From Candidatus Saccharimonadota bacterium (GTDB lineage: Bacteria > Patescibacteriota > Saccharimonadia > Saccharimonadales > Saccharimonadaceae): a DNA stretch of 64,000 bases. How positions within the stretch are numbered: position 1 is the first letter of the stretch; each line of letters starts with the position of its first letter. The notes under the pieces are model-generated. The model saw only the letters and a list, made by a program, of their open reading frames with translations. It ran no database searches and was not told the origin of the DNA. This document shows positions 17,193-25,888 of the stretch, one piece after another. Location: NCBI GenBank assembly GCA_017460225.1, contig JAFUBM010000013.1:1-64000 (forward strand), in the 5' to 3' direction. Made by a program: the position numbers and the translations under genes.

Positions 17193-17881
17193 CCGCGGAG
17201 ACCGGCGTTTAGCATGGTCTGGACTTCTGTCCAGCCCCAGTCGGAATCGAAGCCGCCCGTGGCATATTTGCCAAAGACAAAATAAGGCAAGCCACTCGCG
17301 GTCGTTGCAGCGCGATAAGTATTGTCGCGAAGCTCGGCGTAGGTGTCGTGGTTACTGAAGCAAGAAGCAAAACTTTCCCCTAGGTCTAGCTGTTCGCCCA
17401 TGGCGAGCCAATAGCTATCATCGAGATCCGTAATCTTAGGCGCGGTCTTGGAGCTGCCGATGCCGCGGGCATAATAGTCCGTAAAGAGCGAGCTGAGCGC
17501 GAGATGATAAAACTCCCAGAACTTGCCTTCCCTTGCGGCGCAATAAGCGGCCTCGCCGGCGGGGAGAGACAGTTCGACGCCGGAGCTTTCGTAAAGCATA
17601 TCGGTCATACGGACTTCGTAGAGAATATGATGCTCGGCAAGATATGCCTGGAAGGCCTCGTCGTTATCGGCGATTACTTTGGCATAATAGTTGCAGTAAG
17701 GACACATCAAATCCGTGTAGACGATATAGTGGCGCGTGGCTGTGGAAGCATCGCCAAGCGTCATGGCTTCTGTCCAGATATTGCCCTCGATTTCCACGGG
17801 CTTGACCGTGCTGGTGATGATGGCAAATAAAATTAGTCCAAAGACGGCGATAAGAGCACATATCCTAATTGCTTTTTGCAT
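17189..17881 (-). CDS. DsbA-like membrane-anchored thiol oxidoreductase
   Basis: With the ATG at 17881 (GGAG 8 nt upstream) this is 230 aa: an N-terminal membrane helix (residues 5-25), then a thioredoxin-fold domain with VYTDLMCPYCNYY (CPYC at 60-63), a helical insertion and a C-terminal ASGLPYFVFGKYATGG segment carrying the cis-proline. It would oxidise or isomerise disulfides in exported proteins. It is the last gene of a minus-strand operon and overlaps by 17 nt the gene for a membrane protein with a GCPTCG motif, a likely redox partner. A longer frame exists from 17905. Confidence 0.88.
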   Translation of the reverse strand: MQKAIRICALIAVFGLILFAIITSTVKPVEIEGNIWTEAMTLGDASTATRHYIVYTDLMCPYCNYYAKVIADNDEAFQAYLAEHHILYEVRMTDMLYESSGVELSLPAGEAAYCAAREGKFWEFYHLALSSLFTDYYARGIGSSKTAPKITDLDDSYWLAMGEQLDLGESFASCFSNHDTYAELRDNTYRAATTASGLPYFVFGKYATGGFDSDWGWTEVQTMLNAGLRG

Positions 17882-18476
17882 GATGTTTCTCCGTATAAGT
17901 TTCACTCTTTATTGTAGCATAGGCGATGAATCCTAGCTTCTTAAATACCAAAATTGCGAGCAAAATCGCTAGAATGTTCAGAACGAGCGAAAGCGTCCCC
18001 GCCAGCGCTACGGCGCTAGCTGAGCCGGAAAGCAACGCGCCGAGGACGGGCGCGAGGAGCGTCGTACCGCAAGTGGGGCATCCGGAGCCAAGAACGGCAA
18101 GCCCGGCGACGAGGGCAGCAGAAGTCCGCTCGGACTGACGCTGCTGACGATTATGCCGCGCGACAAAACAGACCAGCGCAACCAAGACCGACTGGAGCAA
18201 AATCAACACTAGATTGAGGAAGAAATCACCAAAACTTTTGCCGACACCAAAAATACCCAGAAAAGCATTAAGCAAAATCTTGCCGGCGCCAGCGAGCGAG
18301 CTGGCAAAGATGAGCGTAAACGAGGCAAAACCGTTTGAGAGGAGATTGAGCAGAGTACCAAAAATCAGAAAAGTAAGGCAAAACGGCGGCCAAAACTCCC
18401 GGCGGCGTGTGGCTAGCAGAAAGCCTTGCGCGGCAAGAGCAAATTGGTCAAACCAATTAGCTAGCCAGTCGAACAT
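17865..18476 (-). CDS. Multi-pass membrane protein with GCPTCG motif
   Basis: A 203-aa protein with about five hydrophobic helices (around 30-60, 67-78, 84-105, 118-132 and 145-180). The cysteine pair C133-P-T-C136 sits in LGSGCPTCGTTLLAP at a membrane boundary. The family is not known to me. Because it directly precedes and overlaps the DsbA-like gene, it may re-oxidise or reduce that protein or pass electrons across the membrane, but unlike DsbB or VKOR only one CxxC is visible. Its start overlaps the stop of the upstream gene (TAATG). Confidence 0.75.
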   Translation of the reverse strand: MFDWLANWFDQFALAAQGFLLATRRREFWPPFCLTFLIFGTLLNLLSNGFASFTLIFASSLAGAGKILLNAFLGIFGVGKSFGDFFLNLVLILLQSVLVALVCFVARHNRQQRQSERTSAALVAGLAVLGSGCPTCGTTLLAPVLGALLSGSASAVALAGTLSLVLNILAILLAILVFKKLGFIAYATIKSETYTEKHHAKSN

Positions 18477-19639
18477 TAGTCGACCGTCCCCGTCCCCACC
18501 ACGCGTCCGTCTAGCTCGATAGAATACTCACCGGCAGTAAGCGACGGAGAGCTAAAGATAAGGGTGGAGAAGTCGCCTTCGGTCTTGAAGTTGAAGACGC
18601 GCTCGGTGGTACGATTGCGAATGTAGACGGTAGAGCCAGTCTTGACTGTCTCAGTTAGCCCGACGGAGAGGGATTTTTGCGCCGACGTGGCTTCCGGGGC
18701 GACAAGAGCGGCGGTGCCGAGAGCGACAACGTTGCCGCCGTTGATAATGATTCCTTGGTCGCCGTCGAGAGCGCCGTCTTTGCCCTCTGCGCTACCGATA
18801 ACGAGGAGATTGCCACCAGAGATGGTGATCTTGGCGTTGGAGTCGAGACCATCACCGCCAGCTTTGACCCAGAGGATGCCGCCGTTGATGGTGATAGATG
18901 CGCTGGAGCCGCCGGCATTGATGCCGTCGTCTACGGAGCTAACCATAATTTTGCCGGAGTTGATCGTGATGTCGGCGGAATCGGTGGAAATACCTTCGCC
19001 AGATTTCTGGCGGCCGGAGACCACAAGCTTGCCAAGAGTAGAGTCTGCGCCGAGACCGTTGATTTCTAGCGCGCCTTTGGAGAATAGAGCGCCGTCGTAG
19101 ACGCTAGAGCCGCCGTCGGTTAAGGTGTTGGTGGTGTTTTCTAGGAGGTTGACTATGAGAGGAGAAGTTGTTTGGTTGGCGATAGCGGCGGTCTCAACGG
19201 AAGAAATCGTAACGCCGTTGAGGTTTAGCGTGACGGCGCCGCTGGCGTTGACTAAGACGGCGTAGTTTAGGATGCCGGAGAGAGTATGAGTGCCGGGGGC
19301 GGTAATAGTGATGTTGGAATCGTAATCGGTGAGGTTTATCTCTGTATCGTTGACAACAACGCCGGGATCGATGTTGTCGAGCTTGTCTGTCTTGGGCGCA
19401 TCTTCTACGTTGCCGAGAAAAGCTTCTAAGTTGTCTCCGTGGATGCGTTGGTCGGCACGGCCGGAAAAAATAAACCAGACAATCACGCCGAGCGAAGCAA
19501 GAAGCGCGAAAGCCAGCACAATAATCCAGACTGTGCGGTTGCGATCTTTGCGAATCTCGGCCTTAGGTTCTTCAAATTTGGTCTCTTCCGGAAGGTCGGT
19601 CTTTTCTACCGATGGAAGAGTAGAGGGGATTTTGCTCAT
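18476..19639 (-). CDS. Anchored carbohydrate-binding beta-helix protein (Cthe_2159-like)
   Basis: A 387-aa protein from the ATG at 19639 (GGAG ribosome-binding site). The N-terminal 35 residues are cytoplasmic, residues about 36-58 form a membrane helix, and the outside part is a repetitive parallel beta-helix: VTLNLNGVTISSVETAAI, ALFSKGALEINGLG, EGISTDSADITINSG, DDGINAGGSSASITINGG, GDGLDSNAKITISGG. This regular pattern is that of the Cthe_2159 carbohydrate-binding domain (PF14262), calcium-dependent polysaccharide binders. A small beta-sandwich-like tail ends the protein. It may hold the cell to host or matrix glycans. The surrounding operon (19662-20624, this gene, and the two thiol genes) is closely spaced. 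Confidence 0.85.
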   Translation of the reverse strand: MSKIPSTLPSVEKTDLPEETKFEEPKAEIRKDRNRTVWIIVLAFALLASLGVIVWFIFSGRADQRIHGDNLEAFLGNVEDAPKTDKLDNIDPGVVVNDTEINLTDYDSNITITAPGTHTLSGILNYAVLVNASGAVTLNLNGVTISSVETAAIANQTTSPLIVNLLENTTNTLTDGGSSVYDGALFSKGALEINGLGADSTLGKLVVSGRQKSGEGISTDSADITINSGKIMVSSVDDGINAGGSSASITINGGILWVKAGGDGLDSNAKITISGGNLLVIGSAEGKDGALDGDQGIIINGGNVVALGTAALVAPEATSAQKSLSVGLTETVKTGSTVYIRNRTTERVFNFKTEGDFSTLIFSSPSLTAGEYSIELDGRVVGTGTVD

Positions 19640-19661
19640 AATTTCTCCATTTACATAAGTA

Positions 19662-20624
19662 TTATAGCACGTCGCCGCTCGCGCGAGAAGCGATAACACG
19701 TAAAGTGTCTTTATAGACGCCGTCGCCGGCAGAAAAGGCGGACTGGACGACGTGGACTTGGTCGGCAAACTTCTTGGCGTGGTCAAGGGCGGGGTGGAGA
19801 GTTTGGAAGGAAGAGTGTTTGGACAAGGCCAAATCAGACACGGAATTACGCAAGGCGTCGTCAAAGGTATAGTATAGCTCTTCTAGTGTTGCGGTCTCGG
19901 GTCTCTCGACGTCTGGATCGGACTTTAGGAGAGACTCGTAGTTTTGCTTGGCCTGGGCAAACAATTCTGAAAGAATCTTGAAGCGGATGCGTTCGTTGGC
20001 GGGAGAGCCGGGGGATTGTTTGGCGATAGATTTGTCGTCAAAATAATCCAGGCCAATGACAAAGCGCGGAAGGATTTCGTCGCCGACTTCCTCGCCATCG
20101 TCAAAATACTTGACACGGCCAAACCCGCGCGGGAGAGTCCGAGCAAGGACGGTGTCGTTGGTCGGGCGGGCAAGTTTGTCGGAAAGTTTGGTGGAGTTAT
20201 AAGTAACGTCAATAGCAAAAGAGAGCTCGCCGGCGGAGACAACGAGGTCGTTGCGATTAAAATAGTCATCGTAGGCATACGTCTGGAAAACTTTGGCCTC
20301 GGCAAAACCTTCGCCGAGCCAATTGTTTTTAGCGATGCCCTGCCCGACGACTTCCTCTAGGACTTTGGCACGGTGGCGTTCTTCGCCGTATTCGGCGTAG
20401 CGTTTGTTGGCATAGCGAGCGTCGGAGATGATTTCTGCGGCGGGGTGAATCTCGAGAAAGGCGTCTAGCGGGAACTCCGGACCAAACGCTTCTGAGACCT
20501 CAGGGTTTTGATGAAGCCGGTCTGAAGCGGTGAGCTCTAGGGCGCGGCGGCCGTAATTTTGGAACGTCTCGCGCGAAGAACGTGGGGATTTTTCGCCGGA
20601 GTTTTGGTTTTTGTCTTTCTCCAT
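19662..20624 (-). CDS. Hypothetical cytoplasmic protein
   Basis: A 320-aa protein from the ATG at 20624. The N-terminal 30 residues are polar and probably disordered; the rest is mixed alpha/beta with a segment AEAKVFQTYAYDDYFNRNDLVV followed by FAIDVTYNSTK and FVIGLDYFD. The alternation of conserved-looking D/E in strands might hint at a restriction-nuclease-like fold, but no ExK or similar triad is clear, so I do not assign a function. TATAAT at 20639-20634 is 9 nt upstream of the start. It is the first gene of the operon leading into the surface and thiol genes, and is divergent from the metallophosphoesterase. Confidence 0.7.
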   Translation of the reverse strand: MEKDKNQNSGEKSPRSSRETFQNYGRRALELTASDRLHQNPEVSEAFGPEFPLDAFLEIHPAAEIISDARYANKRYAEYGEERHRAKVLEEVVGQGIAKNNWLGEGFAEAKVFQTYAYDDYFNRNDLVVSAGELSFAIDVTYNSTKLSDKLARPTNDTVLARTLPRGFGRVKYFDDGEEVGDEILPRFVIGLDYFDDKSIAKQSPGSPANERIRFKILSELFAQAKQNYESLLKSDPDVERPETATLEELYYTFDDALRNSVSDLALSKHSSFQTLHPALDHAKKFADQVHVVQSAFSAGDGVYKDTLRVIASRASGDVL

Positions 20625-20663
20625 AATGCTTATATTATAACAGTTGTGATAAAATAAGAAAAT

Positions 20664-21631
20664 ATGGAACCGCAGGTTTGTAAGATTAAAGAATACCGGA
20701 TTGAGGCTGGGGCGGCAAAGCGGAAAGTGACCGTGGCGCTGACAGGGGACTGGCATATTTCTCATATTGTAGGGCCGAGGCAGCAAGCTTTTTTGCGGGA
20801 AAGCCTCGGGAAAATCCAGCCGGACGTGATTTTGGTGCAGGGCGATATGATAGACTCGCCGGCGGCGCTCAAGGAGACAAGATTGCGAGCGCAACTTGTG
20901 GACACTCTATCTAGTTGCGCCAAGATAGCGCCGACACTAGCGGTGCTGGGGAATCACGATTTGGTTGACCCAGGAAAGAAAGTTGTCGGCAAGAGACGTC
21001 AGAAGACTACCTTTGCACACTTCTTAAGCGAACGAGTTTTGCCGGAAGCGGAGAAGGCTTGGCGAGAGGTCTGCGAGGAAGCAGGGATAAGACTATTGCT
21101 TGACGAGACGGTAGAACTGGCTGGGATCAGATTTTTTGGCTTTTATCAGGACGCAAAGTGTAGCTTCAAGGACGGGAGATGGCAAGACAATCTAGAAGAA
21201 GACCGGCGGAAGCTGAAGGAACTAAGAAAAGCCGGAAAGTTAGCACCAAAGGCAGGAAAAATAAACTGGTTTCTGGGGCGCACGCGCCGATGGGCAAACT
21301 GATGGATGAGGCAGAGCTGTTTGAGGGATTTGACGTGGTTAGCTTTGGACATACGCACGGCGGGTGCATCCCGCGAGGGCTAGATGAGATCTTTGACTGG
21401 CTGGGTTATACCGGCGGATTGTATGGACCGTTTGGGAAGATATTGCCCCTGAGACAGATGCGCGGAAAAGAAAAATTGCCCGGCGGCGGGGTGATGATTA
21501 TAAATACTGGGATGGTCTTTGCGCAAGAGTGCGCGCCGGAGTTTTTGCAGAAGCTAAACTGGATGAAAGCAGCAGAAGTGACAAGTGTCTGTGTGGTCCC
21601 CGGAATGGGACTCGGACCCATAACCCGGTAA
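20664..21631 (+). pseudogene. Metallophosphoesterase split by a -1 frameshift
   Basis: Two frames together give one calcineurin-like phosphoesterase. Frame 1 (20664-21302) contains LTGDWHISH, VQGDMID and LGNHD, the first three metal-binding motifs. Frame 2 carries AHAPMGK and FGHTHGG, the last two, and ends at 21631. The switch falls at the G4 run near 21276: reading one extra G gives an uninterrupted protein of about 322 aa with WFLGAHAP at the joint. It is either a real inactivating frameshift, a recoding site or a sequencing error. The last codons of frame 2 lie antisense within the tRNA-Leu gene (21594-21680), so the C-terminus is derived from tRNA sequence. TAAAAT lies 8 nt before the ATG. 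Confidence 0.8.
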
Positions 21632-21680
21632 AGGGAGCAGATTTTAAGTCTGCCGCGTATACCAATTCCGCCATCCGGGG
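21594..21680 (-). tRNA. tRNA-Leu (TAA), CCA encoded
   Basis: Class II tRNA with acceptor CCCCGGA/TCCGGGG, anticodon stem GCAGA/TCTGC and loop CTTAAAA (anticodon TAA), a long variable arm, a T-arm ATGGG-TCCGAGT-CCCAT, discriminator A and CCA. Its 3' half overlaps antisense with the end of the metallophosphoesterase frame. Confidence 0.96.
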
Positions 21681-21692
21681 AGGGATGGATTT

Positions 21693-21766
21693 TGGAGGTG
21701 CCGACCGGAATTGAACCGGTGTACGCGGTTTTGCAGACCGCTGCGTGACCACTCCGCCACAGCACC
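21693..21766 (-). tRNA. tRNA-Cys (GCA), CCA encoded
   Basis: Acceptor GGTGCTG/CGGCACC, anticodon stem GCGGT/ACCGC with loop CTGCAAA (anticodon GCA), T-arm ACCGG-TTCAATT-CCGGT, discriminator T and CCA. A TATAAT (21782-21777) lies 10 nt upstream. It is followed after 12 nt by tRNA-Leu, so the two are probably co-transcribed. Confidence 0.96.
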
Positions 21767-21795
21767 ATGCCCTTTTATTATAACATACATGGAGT

Positions 21796-21914
21796 AAAAA
21801 TGCGTCCGGCGAGACGCATTTTTGGTTTGTTTTTCCATTTTCTAGGTGGAAGTTTGCCCACCATACTCTCCGAAGCTCAGGCGGCTCTCAACGTCAGATA
21901 CGTCCGAACTTCTT
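21796..21914 (-). ncRNA. Candidate small RNA with own promoter and terminator
   Basis: On the minus strand a promoter (TTGACG 21948-21943, 16-nt spacer, TAAAAT 21926-21921) is followed by about 118 nt ending in an intrinsic terminator: an 11-bp stem AAAAATGCGTC/GACGCATTTTT at 21823-21796. In between, CCGCC and GGTGG could pair around a TTCGG-like loop. No known RNA family core (SRP, 6S, tmRNA, RNase P) was recognised. A 28-codon ORF (21864-21778) with a GGAG before it runs through the terminator and is a less likely alternative. tRNA-Cys downstream has its own -10 box. Confidence 0.5.
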
Positions 21915-21920
21915 ATCTTT

Positions 21921-21948
21921 ATTTTATCACAAGCAAAATCGGCGTCAA
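21921..21948 (-). promoter_or_regulatory. Promoter of the candidate small RNA
   Basis: TTGACG, 16-nt spacer, TAAAAT on the minus strand. No protein gene starts within 300 nt downstream, which is why an RNA gene is proposed. Confidence 0.55.
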
Positions 21949-22046
21949 TATTGATTTTGTATATTTCTTATGGTCTGATTTGTGCTTTTCCCTGTTCGGG
22001 CTGTTCGGTTTTTTAGAAAATGTTTCTCGGAAAAACGCAAGGAGAG

Positions 22047-22073
22047 AAAACCCGCTCTATACGAGCGGGTTTT
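22047..22073 (-). terminator. Terminator of the giant surface protein gene
   Basis: 11-bp perfect stem AAAACCCGCTC/GAGCGGGTTTT with a 5-nt loop, 19 nt beyond the stop codon. The U-rich arm on either strand makes it potentially bidirectional. Confidence 0.85.
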
Positions 22074-22091
22074 GGTACTAGGCTAGACGGG

Positions 22092-25000
22092 CTAGAACTT
22101 GTCTGACTCGGCTTCGACGTAGCGGCGATGCGTACGGCGAGTAATGATGATAAACGAACCAACGATGAAGAAAGTAGAGATGCTCCACCAGAAGACGTCG
22201 AGCGTCTCAAAGGCGTAGAGGAGCGGCGAGCCTTCGAGGAAAGCGCGGTAGGCTTCGACGATGGCTTTATACTTAGCCATCAGACTCGGCCCAACGAGGG
22301 CTTTGCCGTACTCAGAGAGCTCATTATAGGCAATCATCGCGGCTTTAACATCGGTGCGAGAGTTCCAGTTGATGTCATTGGGGTTTGGGAGCTTGGAGAC
22401 AAGCGCCTCAAACTCAGCGACTTGGTCGAGAATATCGAGCGCGGAGTTGATGATAGAGAGGCGGGAGTTGATGTCGAAGAGATCCGCAAGGGAGAAGTTG
22501 CCGTCAAAGACACCGAGGGCTTCGGCGTAGCCTTGGGAGGCATCTTCTAGGGTAGTCTGGTCTTCTGGGCGGACGTTCTCGGGGGTGATGTCGCCGGCTT
22601 GGTCTTTTTCTTTGGCTTCTTCGAGAGCTTTCTCGGCTTCTTCGATGCGCTGTTCTAGCTCGGCGATTTGGTCGAGAAGATCTTCGAGATGCTCGCGCTC
22701 GTCATCGGTAAGATTGTCTGTGTCGAGCAGGTCCTCAATACGGTCTTTGAGCTCTTCTAGAGCGGGCAAGTCATCCTTGGTGACGGTGGACTCGGAGTAG
22801 TTATCCAGAGCGTCGTCGATGTCGTGGATTTCTGTGGCGACATCGTCGATGCGGTCGAGAAGGTCTTGGAGCTGATCGAGCAGATCCTCGAGATATTCGC
22901 GTTCGTCGTCCGTGAGATGGCTGCCCGGGGCGAGTGCGTCTTCAATTTCGGCGATCAGTTCTTCGATGGTCTCTCTGTCGTCGCTGGTAACGTGGTCTAG
23001 CTCAGGGAGAGTGGCTTCTTTGTCTTCGATGTCGTCAACGCGGGCTTCTGTCTCGGCGATGTCGTCTACGGTCCGATAATAATCGTCTAAGATGTCTTCG
23101 GCGACGGTAGAATCAGGGTGTTGCTCGAGATAGGCTTCGAGCTCGGAGATGGCATCCTCGAGATCATCGACGTCGTCGACGGTTTTGTGTTCCAAGTCTT
23201 CTTGGAGGTCGATGTGACCGGAGCCGGAAGCGTCGGTTGAGTAACCAGAATCAGTTGAGCTAAACTCAAGCTCGACAGCCTCGACGCCTGGCAGAGTGAA
23301 GAGAATCCCGTCTAGCCCAACAACCGAGAGATTGCCGGCGTTATCGGTCAAGCGATAGTAGACATAGGCGGGCTGGTCTGGGTCGACAGAGACAGTGCCG
23401 GTGGTAGTCTGCCACTCTGTGTAGGACTCACTCAAGGCAGTAACAGAAAGCTCGGTCTCGGAGATAAGGTATTCTACCTTGGCAACGCCGGAGCGGTCAT
23501 CCGAAGCGGCGAGCTCAAAGCTCTTGGTTTCTTTGAAGAAGAGACCAAAGGTGATAGTATTAAGTAACTCATTCAAAGAGTTGTTGGTCTCGGCGATGGT
23601 ACCGGTGGGGACGACGGAGTCCTTTTTGACTTCGGCGGAGACGATATCGCTTTCTAGACCAGCGGCGGAGACAGCCTTGAACTCATAGACTTTGGACGAC
23701 GTATCTTCCGAGACGATGACGGACGTGGCGTAATCTAGCCAAACATTTGTGCCGGCTTCGCGGTAATAGAGCGAGACGGGCGAGAGATTGGCAGCGGTGT
23801 TATGAGCGGTCAAGGTAACCGGGCGGTTGGTCCAGGAACCAAGAGTGTAACCGTGGGAGTCGACCGCGACAACGGGCTTTACCGGGTCGATATTATGATA
23901 AGTGACGGAAGTTTCGGCGGAGGCGCCGGAGGCATCCGTAACGCGGAAGAGGTAAGTACCGTTTTCTTCGACAGTATAAGTAGTAGAGCTAAGAGTGGTT
24001 AGCGTCTCCCAGGTAACCCCGCCGTCGGCGGAGACCTCTAGCTTGCCCGCGCCGTCTAAATCGGTGGCGGAGACGCCAGCAATGTCAAACGGAATCCAAT
24101 CGACAGTATCGGCAGAGACGGAAATCTCTAGGAGGTCTGTCTGGACAGTCTTCTCGGTCTGGTTGCCGGCGAGGTCGGTAGCGACGATGGTGTAGGAGCC
24201 GTTGTCCGTGGCCGGGAGGGTAATTACGCCACTCTGGAAAGCGACTGGCTCACCGTTGACTGTGACGGAGGCGAGAGCGATATTGTCTGAGACACCGACG
24301 GTAACCGGAGAATAATAGACTAGGCCATCATCGACGTCGATAACCGGCGGGATAGTATCGCGCTTGATGAGGACGGAGATGACGTCACTTTCTTTTCCTG
24401 TCTCGGAGACAGCTTTGAAGGAGACGGTGGCGCCGGATTCGGCGGTATCAACATCGTAGATAATCTCCTCGGTATATTCGTACCAGGTAGTGCCGTCGAG
24501 GGAGAAGTAGAGGGTGTTGTTTTCTGGGTGTTCAGAAAGGTCTTCTGCGGTAAGAGTAACGTCGGCGGTAGTCCAGGTCCCGTCTACGTAACCGTGTGTA
24601 TCGGCGCGGATGACTGGGGTTGGATCTTCTGGTTCGGGATCGGGCTCTGGCTCCGGGTCGGGAACGACTGGTCTAGTTAATGTTGTAAAACTTACAACAT
24701 TACTACTGATGCTCTGCCCCTCGGAGTTCTCGGCGCGGACGCGAGTGTAGTAAGTGGTTCCCTCGGCAAGTCCCTCGGCGGTGAGCTCGGTGGCGCTGAC
24801 CTGGAGGTTGTTGTAGCTGGGGAGAATGTTCTGGAAATCTGGGTCGAGAGCGATGTCGAGACGATAAGACGTGGCGTTGACAACGGACTCCCAGAAGATG
24901 TCGGCGGTCTCGTAGGAGACGTTGTCGACATAGATGATTTCAACGGGGTTTGGAGCGGAGACGTTGACCATACCGGTTACGCCGTAAATCCCGCAATAAA

Positions 25001-25793
25001 TCCCAGAGACATCGGAAGAACCGTTTTTGCCGGTCAAAACAAGATCGACAGAGGAGACGAGCTTCTTGGCGTCGACGGAAATCGTAGCGGACTGGAGATA
25101 AGGAGCGCCGGAGGTGTCGCCTTCGTAAGAATAGCTCTCCGTGACGGTCTGGGAAGCGGCTTGGCCAGGGCGCCAGCCGGTGTTGACGGAGCCTGAGGTG
25201 ACGACGAGACGACGAGCGAGGTTGGGCCATTTGTAGACGCCGGAGACGGGAGTGGCGTCATACCAGTCGTAGAGGCGATAAGAGGTCTCGTCGACCGTGC
25301 CGTCTGTGTAGTTGACTCGGACGGCAAAGTTGGCGTAGTTCCCCTCCCCGGGGCCGCCGGCGGTACCGAGGACATAAAGCTTCTCGTAAGCGCCAACGGT
25401 CTCTAGCGTAATCCGAGCGGAGGTGTGACCAGAGTAGAGACGGATGGTATCGTTGCCGTTGTAATCGCCAGCGCCAGTCCAGGATAGCTGATACGGGACG
25501 CCGTCGATACTCAGCGAGCCGGAGGGGTCGAGACCGCCAGAGGCCTTTTGGTTTGCGGAGTAGAAGGCCGCCCATTCATCGAGGCCGCCAGCCGAGACGA
25601 CATTATCATAAGACTCGCCGCCGCCCCAGATGGAGTTGCCGTTTAAGGAAGAGTCCGCAACCTTAAGCGACTCATAGTAAGAATAAGTCGCGGCGATATC
25701 TGGCTTTTTGAACACAAAAACAGACCCAAAAATGAGTCCGACAGCCATAATAGATAAGGCAAACGTCTTAATTTTATATTGTCTGTATGTCAT
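22092..25793 (-). CDS. Giant cell-surface protein: FN3/Ig-like domains, acidic coiled coil, C-terminal membrane anchor
   Basis: A 1233-aa exported protein. Residues 12-28 form a signal/membrane segment. About 40-270 is a beta-rich domain; 285-370 is a fibronectin type III domain (TSYRLDIALDPDF, AEGLAEGTTYYTRVRAENSE). A PDPEPEPDPEPEDP hinge leads to several Ig/bacterial adhesin-like repeats (NTLYFSLDGTTW, SLYYREAGTNVW). Residues about 870-1130 form a very acidic coiled coil with recurring LTDDEREYLEDLLDQ-like units. A membrane helix near 1200-1220 (FWWSISTFFIVGSFIIIT) is followed by a basic tail. It could be a stalked adhesin for binding the host bacterium. It is monocistronic with its own terminator. 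Confidence 0.85.
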   Translation of the reverse strand: MTYRQYKIKTFALSIMAVGLIFGSVFVFKKPDIAATYSYYESLKVADSSLNGNSIWGGGESYDNVVSAGGLDEWAAFYSANQKASGGLDPSGSLSIDGVPYQLSWTGAGDYNGNDTIRLYSGHTSARITLETVGAYEKLYVLGTAGGPGEGNYANFAVRVNYTDGTVDETSYRLYDWYDATPVSGVYKWPNLARRLVVTSGSVNTGWRPGQAASQTVTESYSYEGDTSGAPYLQSATISVDAKKLVSSVDLVLTGKNGSSDVSGIYCGIYGVTGMVNVSAPNPVEIIYVDNVSYETADIFWESVVNATSYRLDIALDPDFQNILPSYNNLQVSATELTAEGLAEGTTYYTRVRAENSEGQSISSNVVSFTTLTRPVVPDPEPEPDPEPEDPTPVIRADTHGYVDGTWTTADVTLTAEDLSEHPENNTLYFSLDGTTWYEYTEEIIYDVDTAESGATVSFKAVSETGKESDVISVLIKRDTIPPVIDVDDGLVYYSPVTVGVSDNIALASVTVNGEPVAFQSGVITLPATDNGSYTIVATDLAGNQTEKTVQTDLLEISVSADTVDWIPFDIAGVSATDLDGAGKLEVSADGGVTWETLTTLSSTTYTVEENGTYLFRVTDASGASAETSVTYHNIDPVKPVVAVDSHGYTLGSWTNRPVTLTAHNTAANLSPVSLYYREAGTNVWLDYATSVIVSEDTSSKVYEFKAVSAAGLESDIVSAEVKKDSVVPTGTIAETNNSLNELLNTITFGLFFKETKSFELAASDDRSGVAKVEYLISETELSVTALSESYTEWQTTTGTVSVDPDQPAYVYYRLTDNAGNLSVVGLDGILFTLPGVEAVELEFSSTDSGYSTDASGSGHIDLQEDLEHKTVDDVDDLEDAISELEAYLEQHPDSTVAEDILDDYYRTVDDIAETEARVDDIEDKEATLPELDHVTSDDRETIEELIAEIEDALAPGSHLTDDEREYLEDLLDQLQDLLDRIDDVATEIHDIDDALDNYSESTVTKDDLPALEELKDRIEDLLDTDNLTDDEREHLEDLLDQIAELEQRIEEAEKALEEAKEKDQAGDITPENVRPEDQTTLEDASQGYAEALGVFDGNFSLADLFDINSRLSIINSALDILDQVAEFEALVSKLPNPNDINWNSRTDVKAAMIAYNELSEYGKALVGPSLMAKYKAIVEAYRAFLEGSPLLYAFETLDVFWWSISTFFIVGSFIIITRRTHRRYVEAESDKF

Positions 25794-25888
25794 ATAACCT
25801 CCAAAATGCTCTACCTTTCTATTTTACTAGAGCTTAAAAATTTCTGCAAGCGTATATTTATCTGCCAAAATATTGTATAATATATATT

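Noticed and set aside
21778-21864. 28-codon ORF with GGAG inside the candidate small RNA
   Set aside because: It runs through the terminator hairpin; composition gives no sign of a conserved peptide. Kept as an alternative only.
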